Assembly (NCBI RefSeq): GCF_022921095.1
Contig: NZ_CP095053.1
Span: 2,026,501 to 2,090,500 of the forward strand
Direction of reading: 5' to 3'
DNA: 64,000 nt
Source: Hymenobacter aerilatus
GTDB lineage: Bacteria > Bacteroidota > Bacteroidia > Cytophagales > Hymenobacteraceae
In this document: piece after piece, positions 1 through 9,000 of the stretch
Layout of the letters: the number at the start of each line of letters is the position of its first letter
How positions within the stretch are numbered: the stretch's first letter is position 1
The notes under the pieces: generated by a model
Databases searched by the model: none
The model's input: the letters and a program-made list of their open reading frames with translations, nothing else
Told to the model about the DNA's origin: nothing
Program-made: the position numbers and the translations under genes

Positions 1-71
1 ATGTATGGGTCTTTCCCCATCTGTCAGCAGTAGCTTTTATTTCTCGGAAAGCCCACTGTAAGAAAACCACG

Positions 72-147
72 TCGGGTAGGCAAGATTCGAACTTGCGTGC
101 CTCCGCTTCCAAGGCGGATGAGATAAACCTGACTCCTCTACTACCCG
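72..147 (-). tRNA. tRNA-Pro (anticodon UGG)
   Basis: Read on the minus strand this folds as a complete cloverleaf. The acceptor stem CGGGTAG pairs with CTACCCG and the discriminator is A. The D-loop contains GG, the anticodon stem is TCCGC/GCGGA around loop CTTGGAA (anticodon TGG), and the T-arm is GCAAG-TTCGAAT-CTTGC. The C1-G72 pair fits proline tRNAs. CCA is not encoded. It lies downstream of two minus-strand terminators, so it probably has its own promoter or is processed from read-through. Whether it belongs to host or phage cannot be decided here; tRNA genes are common integration sites, but no matching 3'-end duplicate was found near 58.1 kb. Confidence 0.9.
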
Positions 148-150
148 ATG

Positions 151-183
151 AAAAACAAAAAACCCGACCTTGTTGGGCCGGGT
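151..183 (-). terminator. Rho-independent terminator
   Basis: On the minus strand ACCCGGCC and GGTCGGGT form an 8-bp stem with one G-U pair and a 6-nt loop, followed by a T-rich tract (TTTTTTGTTTTT). It lies just upstream of the tRNA and would end leftward phage transcription. Confidence 0.75.
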
Positions 184-335
184 GCGTCGCGATGAAGTAC
201 TTCTACTTATTAGGCAACAGGCATCCGGCCCAGGCTAGTGGGGAGTTGATGCTGCGGCTGTAGAGCGAAGAATTTCATAACGCACAAATATACGCATCCT
301 ATTATATAAGTTGCATGCGTTGGCAACTTTATTTT

Positions 336-372
336 ACAAAGCAAAACACCCCGGCCGGTTGGGTCGGGGTGT
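336..372 (-). terminator. Probable terminator, end of leftward late transcription
   Basis: ACACCCCG and CGGGGTGT pair in an 11-bp stem with one mismatch and a 5-nt loop, followed on the minus strand by TTTTGCTTTG. It resembles the hairpin at 151-183 in sequence, so the phage late unit seems to end at tandem terminators. Confidence 0.6.
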
Positions 373-662
373 CTGTGATAAAAGGGTGAGGCTTGCGCAC
401 AACACCCGGAGGACTACTACCCCGGCTATGGTGCCGGCTCGCAACCCCAACCCACAGCCCCTACTAACCTCCCATGTTGCAACATAGGGCTTCGGTAGGC
501 TATAGATTGTTAAAAGTAGAGAGGCTGGTAGGCACGCTTTTGCGGAGTAGCCCTACTTATTCGCGCCACTGTTTGACATTCATGGCAACCTCTCTATACC
601 TGTATAGAACACTACCGTCTGTAGTGTCTTGATGATGGTATAGGGCAAGTCCAAACCCCTAC
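373..662. other. Non-coding stretch with two inverted repeats
   Basis: I see no convincing gene between 149 and 662 apart from the terminators. A TTTG at about 571-575 is followed 19 bases later by TATACCTG, a weak plus-strand promoter candidate. Two inverted repeats follow: CTATAC-CT-GTATAG (594-607) and ACACTAC-N5-GTAGTGT (609-627). They could be an operator and a leader hairpin for the small ORF at 663. Confidence 0.35.
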
Positions 663-797
663 ATGGCGGATAACGACCTGTCCGAAAACGAAGCCCCGCG
701 TTTGCCGTTGATCAGGCGGCCTGTGCATTTAATGAGTAAACGGCTCGATGCCGACCTTACCCAAATATACGAAGAAAACCATCTATCAGCCTGGTAG
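663..797 (+). CDS. Hypothetical 44-aa protein
   Basis: A short plus-strand frame from ATG 663 to TAG 795. The product is charged, starts MADNDLSENEAPR and ends NHLSAW; I recognise no domain. It is opposite to the late phage genes and follows the inverted-repeat region at 594-627. It may be a small regulator, or may not be a gene. Confidence 0.3.
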   Translation: MADNDLSENEAPRLPLIRRPVHLMSKRLDADLTQIYEENHLSAW

Positions 798-849
798 ATA
801 GCCTACTATTTACGGCACCAATACACAAAGCCGAAACGTTGATGCCTCC

Positions 850-1386
850 TCATAGGGCTTCCATTTCTACTGTGATGTCGTGTGGACTAACCAACGCACC
901 ACCGAAATACAGTCCATGCGTTAAGCCGTAGCTCGGTAGCTTGCCCGGCGCATCTTCAAACTTCGCGGCTATTACCTTATTCGTCTCATGCTCGCGCACC
1001 GTAAAGGAGAAGCACGGCGCGGCAAACTCGGTGTGGTAGTTAATCCGGCAGTCTACCCGCTGGCCTATCTTCACCTGTGCCACCACTGGGAAGCGCATCT
1101 GTTTATCCCAATTCCGTTGGCCGTTCACGTAGACGTAGGCGAGTAGCTCAATACACTGTGCAGACTTGGACCAACGCCACCCGAACCGAGCGGAGTTCTT
1201 ATGCGGGCCTGAAAAGCCAAAGGAGATGCCGAACAGCTTGTTTACGTCGTCGGCATTATAGGCTTGGCTTTCGTACTCGCAGCTTGGGGTAAAGATGACG
1301 CTTCTACCTATAGAAGCCTTACCGCACCAGGGCCAATTGAAAGAGCCGTCGTCGTGCTTGCCTTTCTTTACGGTGTAGCTTCTCAT
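850..1386 (-). CDS. Hypothetical late phage protein, 178 aa
   Basis: Last gene of the leftward late unit. Its ATG (1386-1384) overlaps the stop of the preceding gene as ATGA, so the two are translationally coupled. The sequence is rich in aromatic residues (FNWPWCG, RFGWRWSK) and looks beta-rich and soluble, with no signal peptide or membrane segment. I do not recognise the family. Its position behind the lysis genes suggests an end-of-cycle or host-interaction role, which is inference only. Confidence 0.75.
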   Translation of the reverse strand: MRSYTVKKGKHDDGSFNWPWCGKASIGRSVIFTPSCEYESQAYNADDVNKLFGISFGFSGPHKNSARFGWRWSKSAQCIELLAYVYVNGQRNWDKQMRFPVVAQVKIGQRVDCRINYHTEFAAPCFSFTVREHETNKVIAAKFEDAPGKLPSYGLTHGLYFGGALVSPHDITVEMEAL

Positions 1387-1577
1387 ACCCGCTTCTTATA
1401 CTTTACATACGTAATCACATACCCCAGCCCTGCCAATCCAAAGCAGATAGCCGGGAAGATGGCACTCCCTAGTTCTTTGTATTTAATATAGTCGTTGGCG
1501 GCTATCACACCGGTTACTACACCCATTAAAGAGAGTAGGCAGATAGCCCATTTAGCCTCAGAAGGAAAGTGTTTCAT
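1383..1577 (-). CDS. Small two-TM membrane protein, holin-like
   Basis: 64 aa from MKHFPSEAKW. A longer frame upstream exists, but the ATG at 1577 overlaps the endolysin stop as ATGA and is preferred. Two hydrophobic segments (about residues 10-27 and 40-56) end in a basic tail (KYKKRV). The size, topology and position next to the endolysin fit a class II holin. Holins share no diagnostic sequence, so this rests on context. Confidence 0.6.
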   Translation of the reverse strand: MKHFPSEAKWAICLLSLMGVVTGVIAANDYIKYKELGSAIFPAICFGLAGLGYVITYVKYKKRV

Positions 1578-2107
1578 ACAACAGAAGGGTTTAGAATGCC
1601 AGTAGAAGAGAGGTGAATCTTGCGCACGTTGGCCGGCTGCCCAATGCGCCACGGCGAACGACGGTAGCCTACAGCGGCGGACTTGGGGAAGCGGGCTATA
1701 CTCACGCTGTTGTTCTGATTACCCCCTAAAATGTGCAGATGCGTAGCGTCCTCGCCGACGTAGAACCCAACGTGCCCGCCCCCTACTCGGGTGAAGACTA
1801 CTACGTCTCCCAGCATGGGTTCCGGAACCGGGTTGCCCCACTTGAGCCATTGCTTAGCCCGTAGCAGAATGGGCACTAGGTTGTAGTCCGCCCGCTCGAC
1901 TACCACGCCCACGAATAGCCCGCACCAAGGGATTTCGTCGGCTGTGTATTCGCGCTGCATCCCCAACTCTTTCGCCCACTTTAGGATTTCCAGGCTGTGC
2001 AGCGGGCCTACTATTTCGCGGGTGCCGAATAGCTTTAAAGCCTCAACCAGCACCTTCGGGGCGTTTTCACGCAGCAAGTAGCTGTAGCGGTTCGGTAGTG
2101 TAATCAT
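1574..2107 (-). CDS. Endolysin, TIGR02594-type NlpC/P60-like peptidase
   Basis: 177 aa starting MITLPNRYSY; the ATG at 2107 overlaps the upstream stop as ATGA. The core has WCGLFVG (probable catalytic Cys), GDVVVFTR, GGGHVGFYVG (His) and GGNQNNSV (Asn), the pattern of TIGR02594 peptidoglycan peptidases in phages. There is no signal peptide, so export would need a holin; small membrane proteins lie on both sides. It likely cleaves host peptidoglycan stem peptides at lysis. The start chosen here removes a 43-residue extension that overlaps the spanin-like gene. Confidence 0.85.
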   Translation of the reverse strand: MITLPNRYSYLLRENAPKVLVEALKLFGTREIVGPLHSLEILKWAKELGMQREYTADEIPWCGLFVGVVVERADYNLVPILLRAKQWLKWGNPVPEPMLGDVVVFTRVGGGHVGFYVGEDATHLHILGGNQNNSVSIARFPKSAAVGYRRSPWRIGQPANVRKIHLSSTGILNPSVV

Positions 2108-2727
2108 GCTGTTGTATCGTTTTTCTTCTTGCCATACCCAGCCCAGCCTAGTAGTCTTTCCCGACTCGGTAGCCAAGCGATAACCGGCGCTAAGAAGTAC
2201 CAGCCAACCAGAGCACCCCCTACGACTAGTGCCCAAAAGGCATACACCTTCCAGCCCGCAGCCTCTTTAGTGGTGACCGTATTTCCGTCTCCTACAATGC
2301 CATTCTTACCGGCCGTACTGAGTTGGTTGCTATCCCCTACTGCTGTAGGAGCCTTGACCTTTCCTATGCTAGTCGTCGTGGCCCCCTCTCCTACGGCGGC
2401 GGCGGCTTTCTTACCGGCTACACTGGCAGAGGACGAACCAGAACCCGTACTAATGCTGATGCTGCCGTAGTTCTTTTTCGGCAGGATGATGTTGCCCGCT
2501 GGCGTAACGGTGGGCTTGTCGCGCCCGGTTACGGCACTAATAATACCTCCTACTGCCGTGCGCGGCGGTGGGGTAACGGTTATGCGGGCGGTGTCTCCTT
2601 TGGCGGGTCGTGGCAGGTCATAGGTCGTAGATACCGGGGCTTTCTTTGCCTTTTGTAGTGCACGTTTTTCTGCACTACAACTACTAAGGAGTAAGCAGAA
2701 AGAGAGTAGGTAGGCTAGGTATTTCAT
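2104..2727 (-). CDS. Lipoprotein with C-terminal TM, candidate unimolecular spanin
   Basis: 207 aa. The N-terminus is a lipoprotein signal (MKYLAYLLSFCLLLSSC, lipobox Cys17). The middle is low-complexity and rich in Ala, Gly, Ser and Thr. A C-terminal hydrophobic segment (about 162-186) ends in a basic tail (GKKKNDTTA). An outer-membrane lipid anchor plus an inner-membrane TM in one chain is the architecture of unimolecular spanins such as phage T1 gp11. The next gene is the endolysin, coupled by ATGA. A plain lipoprotein of other function is possible. Function is inferred from topology and context. Confidence 0.6.
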   Translation of the reverse strand: MKYLAYLLSFCLLLSSCSAEKRALQKAKKAPVSTTYDLPRPAKGDTARITVTPPPRTAVGGIISAVTGRDKPTVTPAGNIILPKKNYGSISISTGSGSSSASVAGKKAAAAVGEGATTTSIGKVKAPTAVGDSNQLSTAGKNGIVGDGNTVTTKEAAGWKVYAFWALVVGGALVGWYFLAPVIAWLPSRERLLGWAGYGKKKNDTTA

Positions 2728-3005
2728 ATGGTTAAGCCTTTGCGGCGGCTTCGATAAATAGTGTAGGCAAGTAGGTTTCGCTTCCAGGTTGGCAGGCGCT
2801 TAGCTCTGTGTATGATGTAGAGCATTCGCTCAATGTGGTCCAAATCTTTAAAGAGGCGCGGGCGGCGGAAAATGTAGGTCTGTATCCATAGCCACCAATC
2901 GTAAGATTGAATCTTCGGGATAGCCCACAGCCAAAACACTGTAAGCGCCACAGTCACAGCAAGCCAAAACAACCCGAATCCTAGCCATTTATAGAGCGTT
3001 TCCAT
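2724..3005 (-). CDS. Membrane protein, 93 aa
   Basis: Begins METLYKWLGF at ATG 3005; a GTG nine codons upstream (3032) is an alternative. One strong TM at about residues 6-28 is followed by a Trp/Arg-rich cytoplasmic tail. Its TGA overlaps the start of the spanin-like gene. It sits in the lysis block and could be a holin or antiholin, but no motif proves that. Confidence 0.65.
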   Translation of the reverse strand: METLYKWLGFGLFWLAVTVALTVFWLWAIPKIQSYDWWLWIQTYIFRRPRLFKDLDHIERMLYIIHRAKRLPTWKRNLLAYTIYRSRRKGLTI

Positions 3006-3065
3006 ACTCAAAAGATACGAAAACTCAACCACTAAAACAAGTTTAATCCGTTGATTATCAAATAT

Positions 3066-3539
3066 TTATCTCATATTTTCTTCGCCGCCAACCGATACAT
3101 TATTCGGCCCGTTCAGCGTAGTATTTTCCGTGTTAATTTGCGTTTCGGGCGGGCTGTTAGCCTTTACGGCTCTATAGGTACCCAGCCCGACCAGAGCAAC
3201 CAGCAAGGCGGCTATGGCATCAATTACCCGTATCTGGTCTTCACTAAATTTAACCGGCCCCGAAGTGAAGAAGAACCCCTGTATCAGAATGCCTATAAAG
3301 AGAGGAATCAACAGATAGGTAAGCGTCCGGCGGCTGTTTAACTCCCGTGGGGTGCGCGGGTCGCCTAACGGAGCCACTGTATTGAGTAGTAGTCGAGTAA
3401 GCGAGTTCGGCGGGCGGGTCATGCCCCACACCACCGTAAAGCCTAACCACACAGCTATAAACCCCGCCCCTAACAGGATAGCATACACCGTCCCATGCGG
3501 GCCAAATAAGACAGAAGGCAAATGGTCTTGCAGGTTCAT
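3066..3539 (-). CDS. Three-TM membrane protein, possible holin
   Basis: 157 aa from MNLQDHLPSV; the ATG at 3539 overlaps the previous stop as ATGA, which decides the start against a longer upstream frame. TM segments lie near residues 19-41, 71-87 and 97-117. A hydrophilic Asn/Thr-rich C-terminus follows. Three-TM topology next to an endolysin fits a class I holin. The family is not recognised. Confidence 0.6.
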   Translation of the reverse strand: MNLQDHLPSVLFGPHGTVYAILLGAGFIAVWLGFTVVWGMTRPPNSLTRLLLNTVAPLGDPRTPRELNSRRTLTYLLIPLFIGILIQGFFFTSGPVKFSEDQIRVIDAIAALLVALVGLGTYRAVKANSPPETQINTENTTLNGPNNVSVGGEENMR

Positions 3540-3991
3540 TCGATAGCGTCCGACAGAGCCGGGGTGAAAATGGAGTAGAGTTGACAGTCCGCCACGACAT
3601 GGTAGGAATGTTCTTCGTGCGGGGCTAAATCTGCCCTGTCGCCTGGCTTCATCAGCCGGTAGGCTTCCCCCTGGGTTTGCTGCCACCACAAGAGTTCACC
3701 AATCTGCAACTCGACCTGCACGGCTTGCGGTACACTAAACCGGGGAGAGTGCGCCCCGCACATACCCCGAAGTGAAGTGCAGCTATGCCCGGCTGGGGCC
3801 AGAAGCCTTGCCAACATAAAGCCCACCGACCCCGCCAAGGGTTGGTATTGAAACCCGCCCGGCAACACCAATGGGCGGTCCTCTCCATCTACTGTGAGTG
3901 GGAGGACCGCCCCAACGGCGGCGGCGACACGCAAGGCTTCTAACTTGGTATTGCTGAATGCCTCATAGGCTTCTAGCTGCTGTGCCATCAT
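3536..3991 (-). CDS. Hypothetical late protein, 151 aa
   Basis: Starts MMAQQLEAYE, overlapping the upstream stop. The C-terminal third (EAYRLMKPGDRADLAPHEEHSY) has the glycine- and histidine-spaced look of a cupin barrel, but the full metal-site pattern is absent. The N-terminal part is helical. It lies between membrane proteins of the lysis block; function unknown. Confidence 0.65.
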   Translation of the reverse strand: MMAQQLEAYEAFSNTKLEALRVAAAVGAVLPLTVDGEDRPLVLPGGFQYQPLAGSVGFMLARLLAPAGHSCTSLRGMCGAHSPRFSVPQAVQVELQIGELLWWQQTQGEAYRLMKPGDRADLAPHEEHSYHVVADCQLYSIFTPALSDAIE

Positions 3992-4569
3992 GGAGATTTG
4001 GTCGCAAAGGCCCGTACTTGTGTGCCAAATTCTAACAGTGCTTTTTCCACGTCGTGCATTCGCCCGGCCAATGCGTGATTGGAATGGGTGAAGGGTGCCA
4101 CGATTTCGTTCATCTCCCGGTAGGCATTGTTGGCCGTTTCGGTTAGCTTTCGCCGGTCTTCCCGTTCGGCTTCTAACTGCTTGGACAGGCTTTCTAAGTT
4201 GAGCTGATTGGTAATGGCCTGCGCAGACATTTGCGCCTGTGCGTGGGTTTCGTTGGCGCGTATTTCTTGCGCGTGCTTTTCGCTGGCTTCCGCCAGGGCC
4301 TTTTCGTAGGCTTCTTTGGCGGGAGCGGCTGCGGCTTTCACGGCGGTTTCGACGGCGGAAGCCACGTTGGCTACTTTGGTATAGGAGTAGTAGACAACGG
4401 CTACCAGCATGACCCCTAGCACGATTACAATAGTGTAGAGTAAGTTGACCAGCGCCCCGTAGTCGCGTAGCAGGTCGGTGGTTTGCCCGCTCTGCTTCTG
4501 CATGGCCTGGGCAACCGCCGCTACAGTAGCGGGGTCTGGGGTAGCTTGTAGGAGTAGAGTTAGCAGCAC
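3988..4569 (-). CDS. Membrane-anchored coiled-coil protein, 193 aa
   Basis: A hydrophobic N-terminus is followed by a clear TM at about 43-62 (LLYTIVIVLGVMLVAVVYY) and then about 110 residues of Ala/Glu/Lys-rich coiled coil. This is the topology of an inner-membrane spanin or of a tail-associated membrane protein. It is the first gene after the tail fibres and is coupled to the next gene by ATGA. Function not proven. Confidence 0.65.
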   Translation of the reverse strand: MLLTLLLQATPDPATVAAVAQAMQKQSGQTTDLLRDYGALVNLLYTIVIVLGVMLVAVVYYSYTKVANVASAVETAVKAAAAPAKEAYEKALAEASEKHAQEIRANETHAQAQMSAQAITNQLNLESLSKQLEAEREDRRKLTETANNAYREMNEIVAPFTHSNHALAGRMHDVEKALLEFGTQVRAFATKSP

Positions 4570-4602
4570 AGGATAGGTGGGGTGCGTAAGAGAGGTAAGA
4601 GA

Positions 4603-6027
4603 TTAGCGGTTGGTCAGTGGTCCGAGCTTAATGCCTTGTTGTGCCCACCGCTGTAGGTGAATGTTCTTCCACAGGGTTTCCATTGCCCGGCTGGCGGTTC
4701 CATTGGGCAGGTCGCCTACGAGGTAGGTATTATCATCAATCGGAATGATGTTGGTGCGCCACGGCTGGTTTTGGGTGCCGTAGTCGAATCCTGCCAGATC
4801 ATGCCGGCCGTTGATGGCAAAGTGGTAGTAAGAGTGGTTCACGCACAGCAGATTGTTGCGGGTGCGGTTGTTGTAGAAAGCACTGGCCGGGGCGTTGGTG
4901 GAGTTGGAAATACTTGCCCCTGCGTTGTAGTCGTAGGTAGAAGCTGGCCGGGGTGAACCGTCAGGCAGCAGATTGGCGCACACCACAACGTTATCGTGGT
5001 AGTCGTTGTCATGCCCGCCGCTGTTGTTCAGACTGCCGTTGCGAATACCTAAAAATGTATTGCCGTATGCCTCTGTGAAAGCGGCTGCCGTAGCAGCGTT
5101 GGCCTGCTTGTCCTTGTCTCCGTCTGTCGTAATGCCAGAACCAGAGGCCCCGTAGCTTTGATCAACTATATTATTGCGAACAATAGCGGGGCTAGCCGCC
5201 GTGCCGGAGCTGTTGTGGATATTGAAGTTATCCTCGGCGGTGGTGTCGGGCAGGTGATTCTGAATGAAATTATCTTCAATCAACATGCCCGGCCGGCTCA
5301 CCTGCCCATCGAACTGCACCCCGTTGGATTTCTCACTGGGCTTGGTGCCGTTCTTGAAGCGACCGTCTATATCGTAGAGGATGGTTTTGCTGACCGTGAG
5401 GGTACTAGCCCGTGCGGTATCATCGGGCTGTTGGGCCAAAATCATGGTCCCAAATGATTGAAACTGACAGTTCTCTACTGTCAATAGGCGGGGGCGGAAG
5501 GCGTTTACTGCTTTGCCATGCGTCACACCATCAACCGTGGGCGGCAACCCCCACCCAAACACATTGCGAATACGCACCTCGCAATACCCTCTGTTTAAGA
5601 ATGCATCGGAGGCAGACACTACATGCCCCCCAATAATATCTACCAATCCATTCTGAGCCGTGATTTCAACCGCTGGCTTGTTCGATACACCCGACCCTGC
5701 GCTAATCGTGTAGGTGCCTGGCTGACTGATGACGATAGGCGGGCCTAGCTCATTCAATGCCGGCCGCGGCTGCCGAGGGAGTAGAATACCCGACGTATCC
5801 AGCGTTACGTAGTAAGGGTTTGGAATAAAGACCGCGTACCCTTGGAATTTCTTATTGGCGTAGATACCCGCATCTGAACGAGCGGTATTCACTAGCCCTT
5901 TTAGGCGGCGAACAATGCCTTGGCAGTTTGGCCCCAGCGCCCGCCAATCGGCTTCGCTCATGCCGATTCCTTTGCCAGCGTCGGCTATAGCATTCGGGAA
6001 CCGTGATTTTAGATTGCTATAGACCAT
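4603..6027 (-). CDS. Right-handed beta-helix tail protein (spike or depolymerase-like)
   Basis: 474 aa. After an N-terminal part of about 110 residues come repeated strand-turn units with NN, ENC and DN turns (TVENCQFQSFG, IVRNNIVDQS, DNVVVCANL), as in pectate-lyase-like parallel beta-helices. Phages use this fold for receptor-binding spikes and polysaccharide depolymerases. No catalytic triad can be assigned by eye. It is the last of the fibre genes before the lysis block, abutting the 1062-aa fibre. Confidence 0.7.
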   Translation of the reverse strand: MVYSNLKSRFPNAIADAGKGIGMSEADWRALGPNCQGIVRRLKGLVNTARSDAGIYANKKFQGYAVFIPNPYYVTLDTSGILLPRQPRPALNELGPPIVISQPGTYTISAGSGVSNKPAVEITAQNGLVDIIGGHVVSASDAFLNRGYCEVRIRNVFGWGLPPTVDGVTHGKAVNAFRPRLLTVENCQFQSFGTMILAQQPDDTARASTLTVSKTILYDIDGRFKNGTKPSEKSNGVQFDGQVSRPGMLIEDNFIQNHLPDTTAEDNFNIHNSSGTAASPAIVRNNIVDQSYGASGSGITTDGDKDKQANAATAAAFTEAYGNTFLGIRNGSLNNSGGHDNDYHDNVVVCANLLPDGSPRPASTYDYNAGASISNSTNAPASAFYNNRTRNNLLCVNHSYYHFAINGRHDLAGFDYGTQNQPWRTNIIPIDDNTYLVGDLPNGTASRAMETLWKNIHLQRWAQQGIKLGPLTNR

Positions 6028-6028
6028 G

Positions 6029-9000
6029 TTAGATGAGAATGATTTCGTAGTTGTCTAGGTTCTGCTCACTTCCATCAAAAGCGGTATAGGTGACACCACC
6101 CGGTGTTACCGGAGGTTGCCCTCCTCCTTTCACCAGTACATCCAATAGCCCGATAATCCGGTCCCGTACCTGGCCTTTCTCCCAACTTGTGATTCTGAGC
6201 GTAGCGGGTTGATTGACCAAGGCACCCGATTCCAACGGGCTCACGTTGGCCGAATACCCGGCGTAGGAGACCGATAGTTGGCCGTCTACTGCCTTGATGA
6301 TGAGCCGTTGGTTGCGGTCGGTAATGCGGGGGACGGGGTTGTCGTAGCTCTGCTGTAGTAAGAGGGTATTGTTGGCCCAAATCTCACTTTTGGCAGGCGG
6401 TGGGGAGAAGTTGCTTTTGGTGTAGAATCTTGCCAACACCTTGCCGTTCACGTCGCACACTTGGTAGTACTGCCCACCAGAATTGCTGTCCTGAATATTG
6501 CCGTCGTTGCCGCTGTTGCGGTCGAAGGTGACAATAGCTTCTACACTCCAAGTAGATGAGTTGATAGGCCCAATGTCGCCAATGTGTTCCGCGTTGGTGC
6601 GCGAGAAGATGAGGCGTGATTTACCAGCGAACTTATCTGGGTTGAGGGTCCCTAATTCAACATAGAAGTTGCTGGACTCCGGTATGCTGCTAGTCCACCG
6701 GCTGGGCTCTGCTAGCATATCCACACCCTCTCGTTTGGGCTTGTTGAACCCAAGCCCATTCTGAATGCTGAACGTCCGAGCCTTCCGAGGATAGATAGAA
6801 AGTAAGCCGGTAATCTTCCACCGCATCGTGCCGGACGGCCCCCCTTCGGACGAATGGTAGATATATCCTACATCTGGGTTGGTGGGGTCAATAGCCACGC
6901 CAAACATTAAGACGTTCCCGGCCATGCCAGGGTAGCCGATTCGCTGGCCCGCCTCGTTGGCTTCGCGCTGGCTGACGCCGAATGTGAATAGGAATTGCCC
7001 GCGCTGATAGTGCACGTTAAAGAAGTTGTATTGCGCGTCGTCGGCCCCTTCGCCTGGATTATTGTAGATAATGAGTGGTCCCAGCGTCCGAACAACGCCG
7101 TTGTTGTGGCCGTTCTGGTTGCCGTTTTGGTCAATGGCTCTATTCCCATTGGGATAGGCGCCATTTCGAGGATAGGGGCCTTTGTAGAACTTCCCCGTTC
7201 CGTAAGCAGCTTTCCACGCGGCGGTTGTCTGCCCGGCTGGGACACCTACAAGACGAGGGCCGGTGGTGCCGTATTCCTGCCCGTCTTGGGAGCGTTGCAC
7301 AAGCCCCGATTGAAAGACCGGGCGCGTGCCGTCCTCTGTTTTGATGTAGGTATCCGTCGGCGGGAACCCTGAAAAGTCGGCGGGGTCGTTGGCGGTAATC
7401 CCGGTGTAGGAGTCAATCTGCGTGGAGAAGCCCCACGTTGGGTTCCCCGTTAGCGGGTCGGACGTAAGCGACTCTTTAAAGTACCGAATAGTACCTGGCA
7501 GTGGGCTTAGTGCGCTCTGAGCAAAATAAAGGCTGCCATCAGCGCCTAGTGTTTTACGTTCGGAGATGGTTTTAACCAGCACTAGACCAGCATCCGTCAA
7601 CTCATACAGTCCTTTCGTGCTGGCATCAGCATAGTAGCGCGCCGTACCGTAGGTTCTACCTGACGGGAAGGTTACGACGTTCGCGAGGATAGTCCCCAGT
7701 TCAATATTTTGGCGGCGGTTGTGCAGCCCGAACAGTAAAGCAGGAGCCTTAGCCCCCCAATTGCGGTGCAGCTTGGCCGGCGCGCCCGGTTTAGTATAGT
7801 CTGGCTTAAACTCTTTCCAGGTGTTGAACACCCTAGTTGGGTCGTTCAAGTCTACGCCACCACTATAGCTGTTCCCTTGGTAGGCTATTTCATCAAGTTT
7901 AGTTCGGGTAGCTGACAGATACTCTATCCGGTTGTTGCCACAGTCTCCAACCCACAGTGTACCATCCGATCTGCCGAGCAGAAACCCTTCGTGTACGCTG
8001 CCCGATACATCAGAAAAGTAGTACCGCCCATCTATTACGAGCGAAAAAGCCTGTTGCCCGCCGACCGTGCCGTGTACCCATTGGGTAGTACCGTTGCTGT
8101 CCACTGCCCGAACTTGTTGCTTGCTGCCGGCTTCTTCAAACACCAACAAGCCTAGTAGCATCGTTAGAGCTACCACGTCTGTTACCGATACCGTGGCCAG
8201 CGCGCCCGACGGGGTTCCATCGGCGGCTAGGCTTACTCTGGTTAGAACATCTCCTTGGTTAATCCACAGGTGGTCGTTTTGATCAAACAGGAGTTCTTTG
8301 GGAGAGGTAAACGAGACTGTCTTGAGCACAACCCCGGTTAACTTATTCGCTACCACATATTGGTTTTTAGCCGCGTACGAGGCTACTTGAAAATTGCCGG
8401 TCCTCTGTACTGCTAGACCGGTAATGAAGTTAGTAGGGTCGTCGGTCGTCAGCAGAAAGGCTGCGCTTTCGTCCGTATTGGAGTGGTTCGGGCGGTACGT
8501 GCTACCAGAAGTAAACGAGTATGATTGGTTGGTCGTCGTATCGTAAGCTGCTACCCAGGTTCTATTAGGATGTTGGTCGCCTAATCTATCCCAGCGGGTA
8601 TAGTATACCCTCGTGCCATCCGTGCAGATGTAATCAGAACCAGTACCCGACCCATAGTAAAACGGGAACACATCATAGGCGGCCTGTACATTGTTTATTG
8701 GAACCTTCACCAACGGCGAAGGGCCTTCCACGTACTCTTTAACCAACCAGTAGTACCCGTTGGCTTCTACCATGCCCCGGTAAAACCGGTAGCCTCTATG
8801 GTGTAATTCGGGGGCTACCTTACCGTAGGAAGAATTGCCGAGTATACCATCATACTCTGCTTTCAGGCTGTGTGTGATGCCTTCTTGCGTGTACTGTGCG
8901 TCGGCTGCTAGGGCAACATCATTCGTTAGTCCATCCCACAAGGCAGCGGCATTCAGCCCTTTCACGGCGGCGGCGGGGCCAATATCGCGCACCATCTTGC

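Noticed and set aside
382-460. Possible second tRNA-like fold
   Set aside because: Short GC-rich stems exist, but no T-arm TTCRANT loop and no matching acceptor stem.
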